DNA from: Desulfobacula sp.
GTDB lineage: Bacteria > Desulfobacterota > Desulfobacteria > Desulfobacterales > Desulfobacteraceae
Reading direction: 5' to 3'
Assembly: GCA_029940235.1 (NCBI GenBank)
Contig: JAOZRI010000071.1
Location: forward strand, 1-6,479
DNA: 6,479 nucleotides
The translations under genes were made by a program, and so were the position numbers. Position 1 is the first letter of the stretch, and every line of letters begins with the position of its first letter. The notes under the pieces are model-generated. The model was not told where the DNA came from and did no database searches. It worked only from the letters and a program-made list of their open reading frames with translations. This document shows positions 6,325 to 6,479 of the stretch, piece after piece.

Positions 6325-6479
6325 ATGGTGTTGACTTATGATATGGGGGCTGGTATTTACAGATTTATGAACAAAACAGACGAATACATATTGCGAACAG
6401 CAAAAGAGATTATTGTCAAATTTATTGAGATGGGAAGATTGTCTCCTTCCAATATCCATGAATCTTTTAAAGATGTCTA
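6325..6479 (+). CDS. Small protein of unknown function (3' end outside window)
   Basis: A plus-strand frame opens after an in-frame TGA at 6304-6306 and runs to the right edge, giving 51 codons plus two bases. Three in-frame ATGs are possible. The one at 6325 has GAAAGG four bases upstream. The one at 6343 has no clear SD. The one at 6367 starts just before the well-behaved segment MNKTDEYIL and is the likeliest start if the first residues are not part of the fold. From that segment on, the sequence looks coding: an amphipathic helix (about TDEYILRTAKEIIVKFIEMG) followed by RLSPSNIHESFKDV, a helix-turn-helix-like alternation of charged and hydrophobic residues. It faintly recalls the N-terminal part of MucR/Ros-type regulators (a TA-EIV helix followed by a Pro-containing turn), but the diagnostic C-terminal part is outside the window. 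No function is assigned. Confidence 0.55.
   Translation, partial: MVLTYDMGAGIYRFMNKTDEYILRTAKEIIVKFIEMGRLSPSNIHESFKDV

Noticed and set aside
1..6479. CRISPR array, tRNA, rRNA, insertion sequence or phage attachment site
   Set aside because: No regularly spaced repeats, no tRNA-like cloverleaf with CCA region, no transposase or integrase motifs and no long terminal inverted repeats were seen.

Overview
The window is an AT-rich bacterial chromosomal segment. It holds four complete genes and two genes cut by the window edges, in small transcription units of mixed orientation. The mix suggests an anaerobic Gram-negative bacterium, possibly one of the Desulfobacterota: an exported transporter-type solute-binding protein, a TraB-family membrane protein, a phytoene-dehydrogenase-like flavoprotein paired with an iron-sulfur flavin reductase, and short SD-led operons. 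That placement is inferred from gene content and general style, not from a marker gene. No rRNA, tRNA, insertion sequence, CRISPR array or phage gene is visible.

Left part (1-2136). A minus-strand gene, cut by the left edge, encodes an exported protein with a family-3 solute-binding domain. It resembles the N-terminal half of MltF-type lytic transglycosylases. It diverges from a plus-strand gene for a compact amidohydrolase of the YtcJ/Amidohydrolase_3 type, which keeps every metal-ligand motif but lacks the flanking beta-sandwich domain. The 242-base spacer carries a strong sigma70-like promoter for the amidohydrolase. A 29-base imperfect palindrome runs from the -10 box to just before the ATG and is a candidate operator.

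Middle part (2137-3512). A minus-strand TraB-family gene (N-terminal TraB domain, C-terminal membrane helices) converges on the amidohydrolase gene. It diverges from the next operon, and the 191-base spacer shows a good promoter in each direction.

Right part (3513-6177). Two genes 13 bases apart, each with a strong ribosome binding site, form an evident operon. The first is a flavoprotein of the phytoene dehydrogenase / carotenoid isomerase / retinol saturase superfamily. The second is an NAD(P)H-dependent FAD reductase fused to a C-terminal plant-type [2Fe-2S] ferredoxin domain. The simplest reading is a dedicated electron chain, NAD(P)H to FAD to [2Fe-2S] to the CrtI-like flavoprotein, that reduces or isomerises a polyene or other hydrophobic substrate. 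The substrate is unknown and no other carotenoid gene is in view. This pair is the best candidate for an uncharacterised system here.

Right edge (6178-6479). After a spacer without a clear terminator, a short plus-strand reading frame begins and runs off the window. It looks like a real small protein of unknown function.
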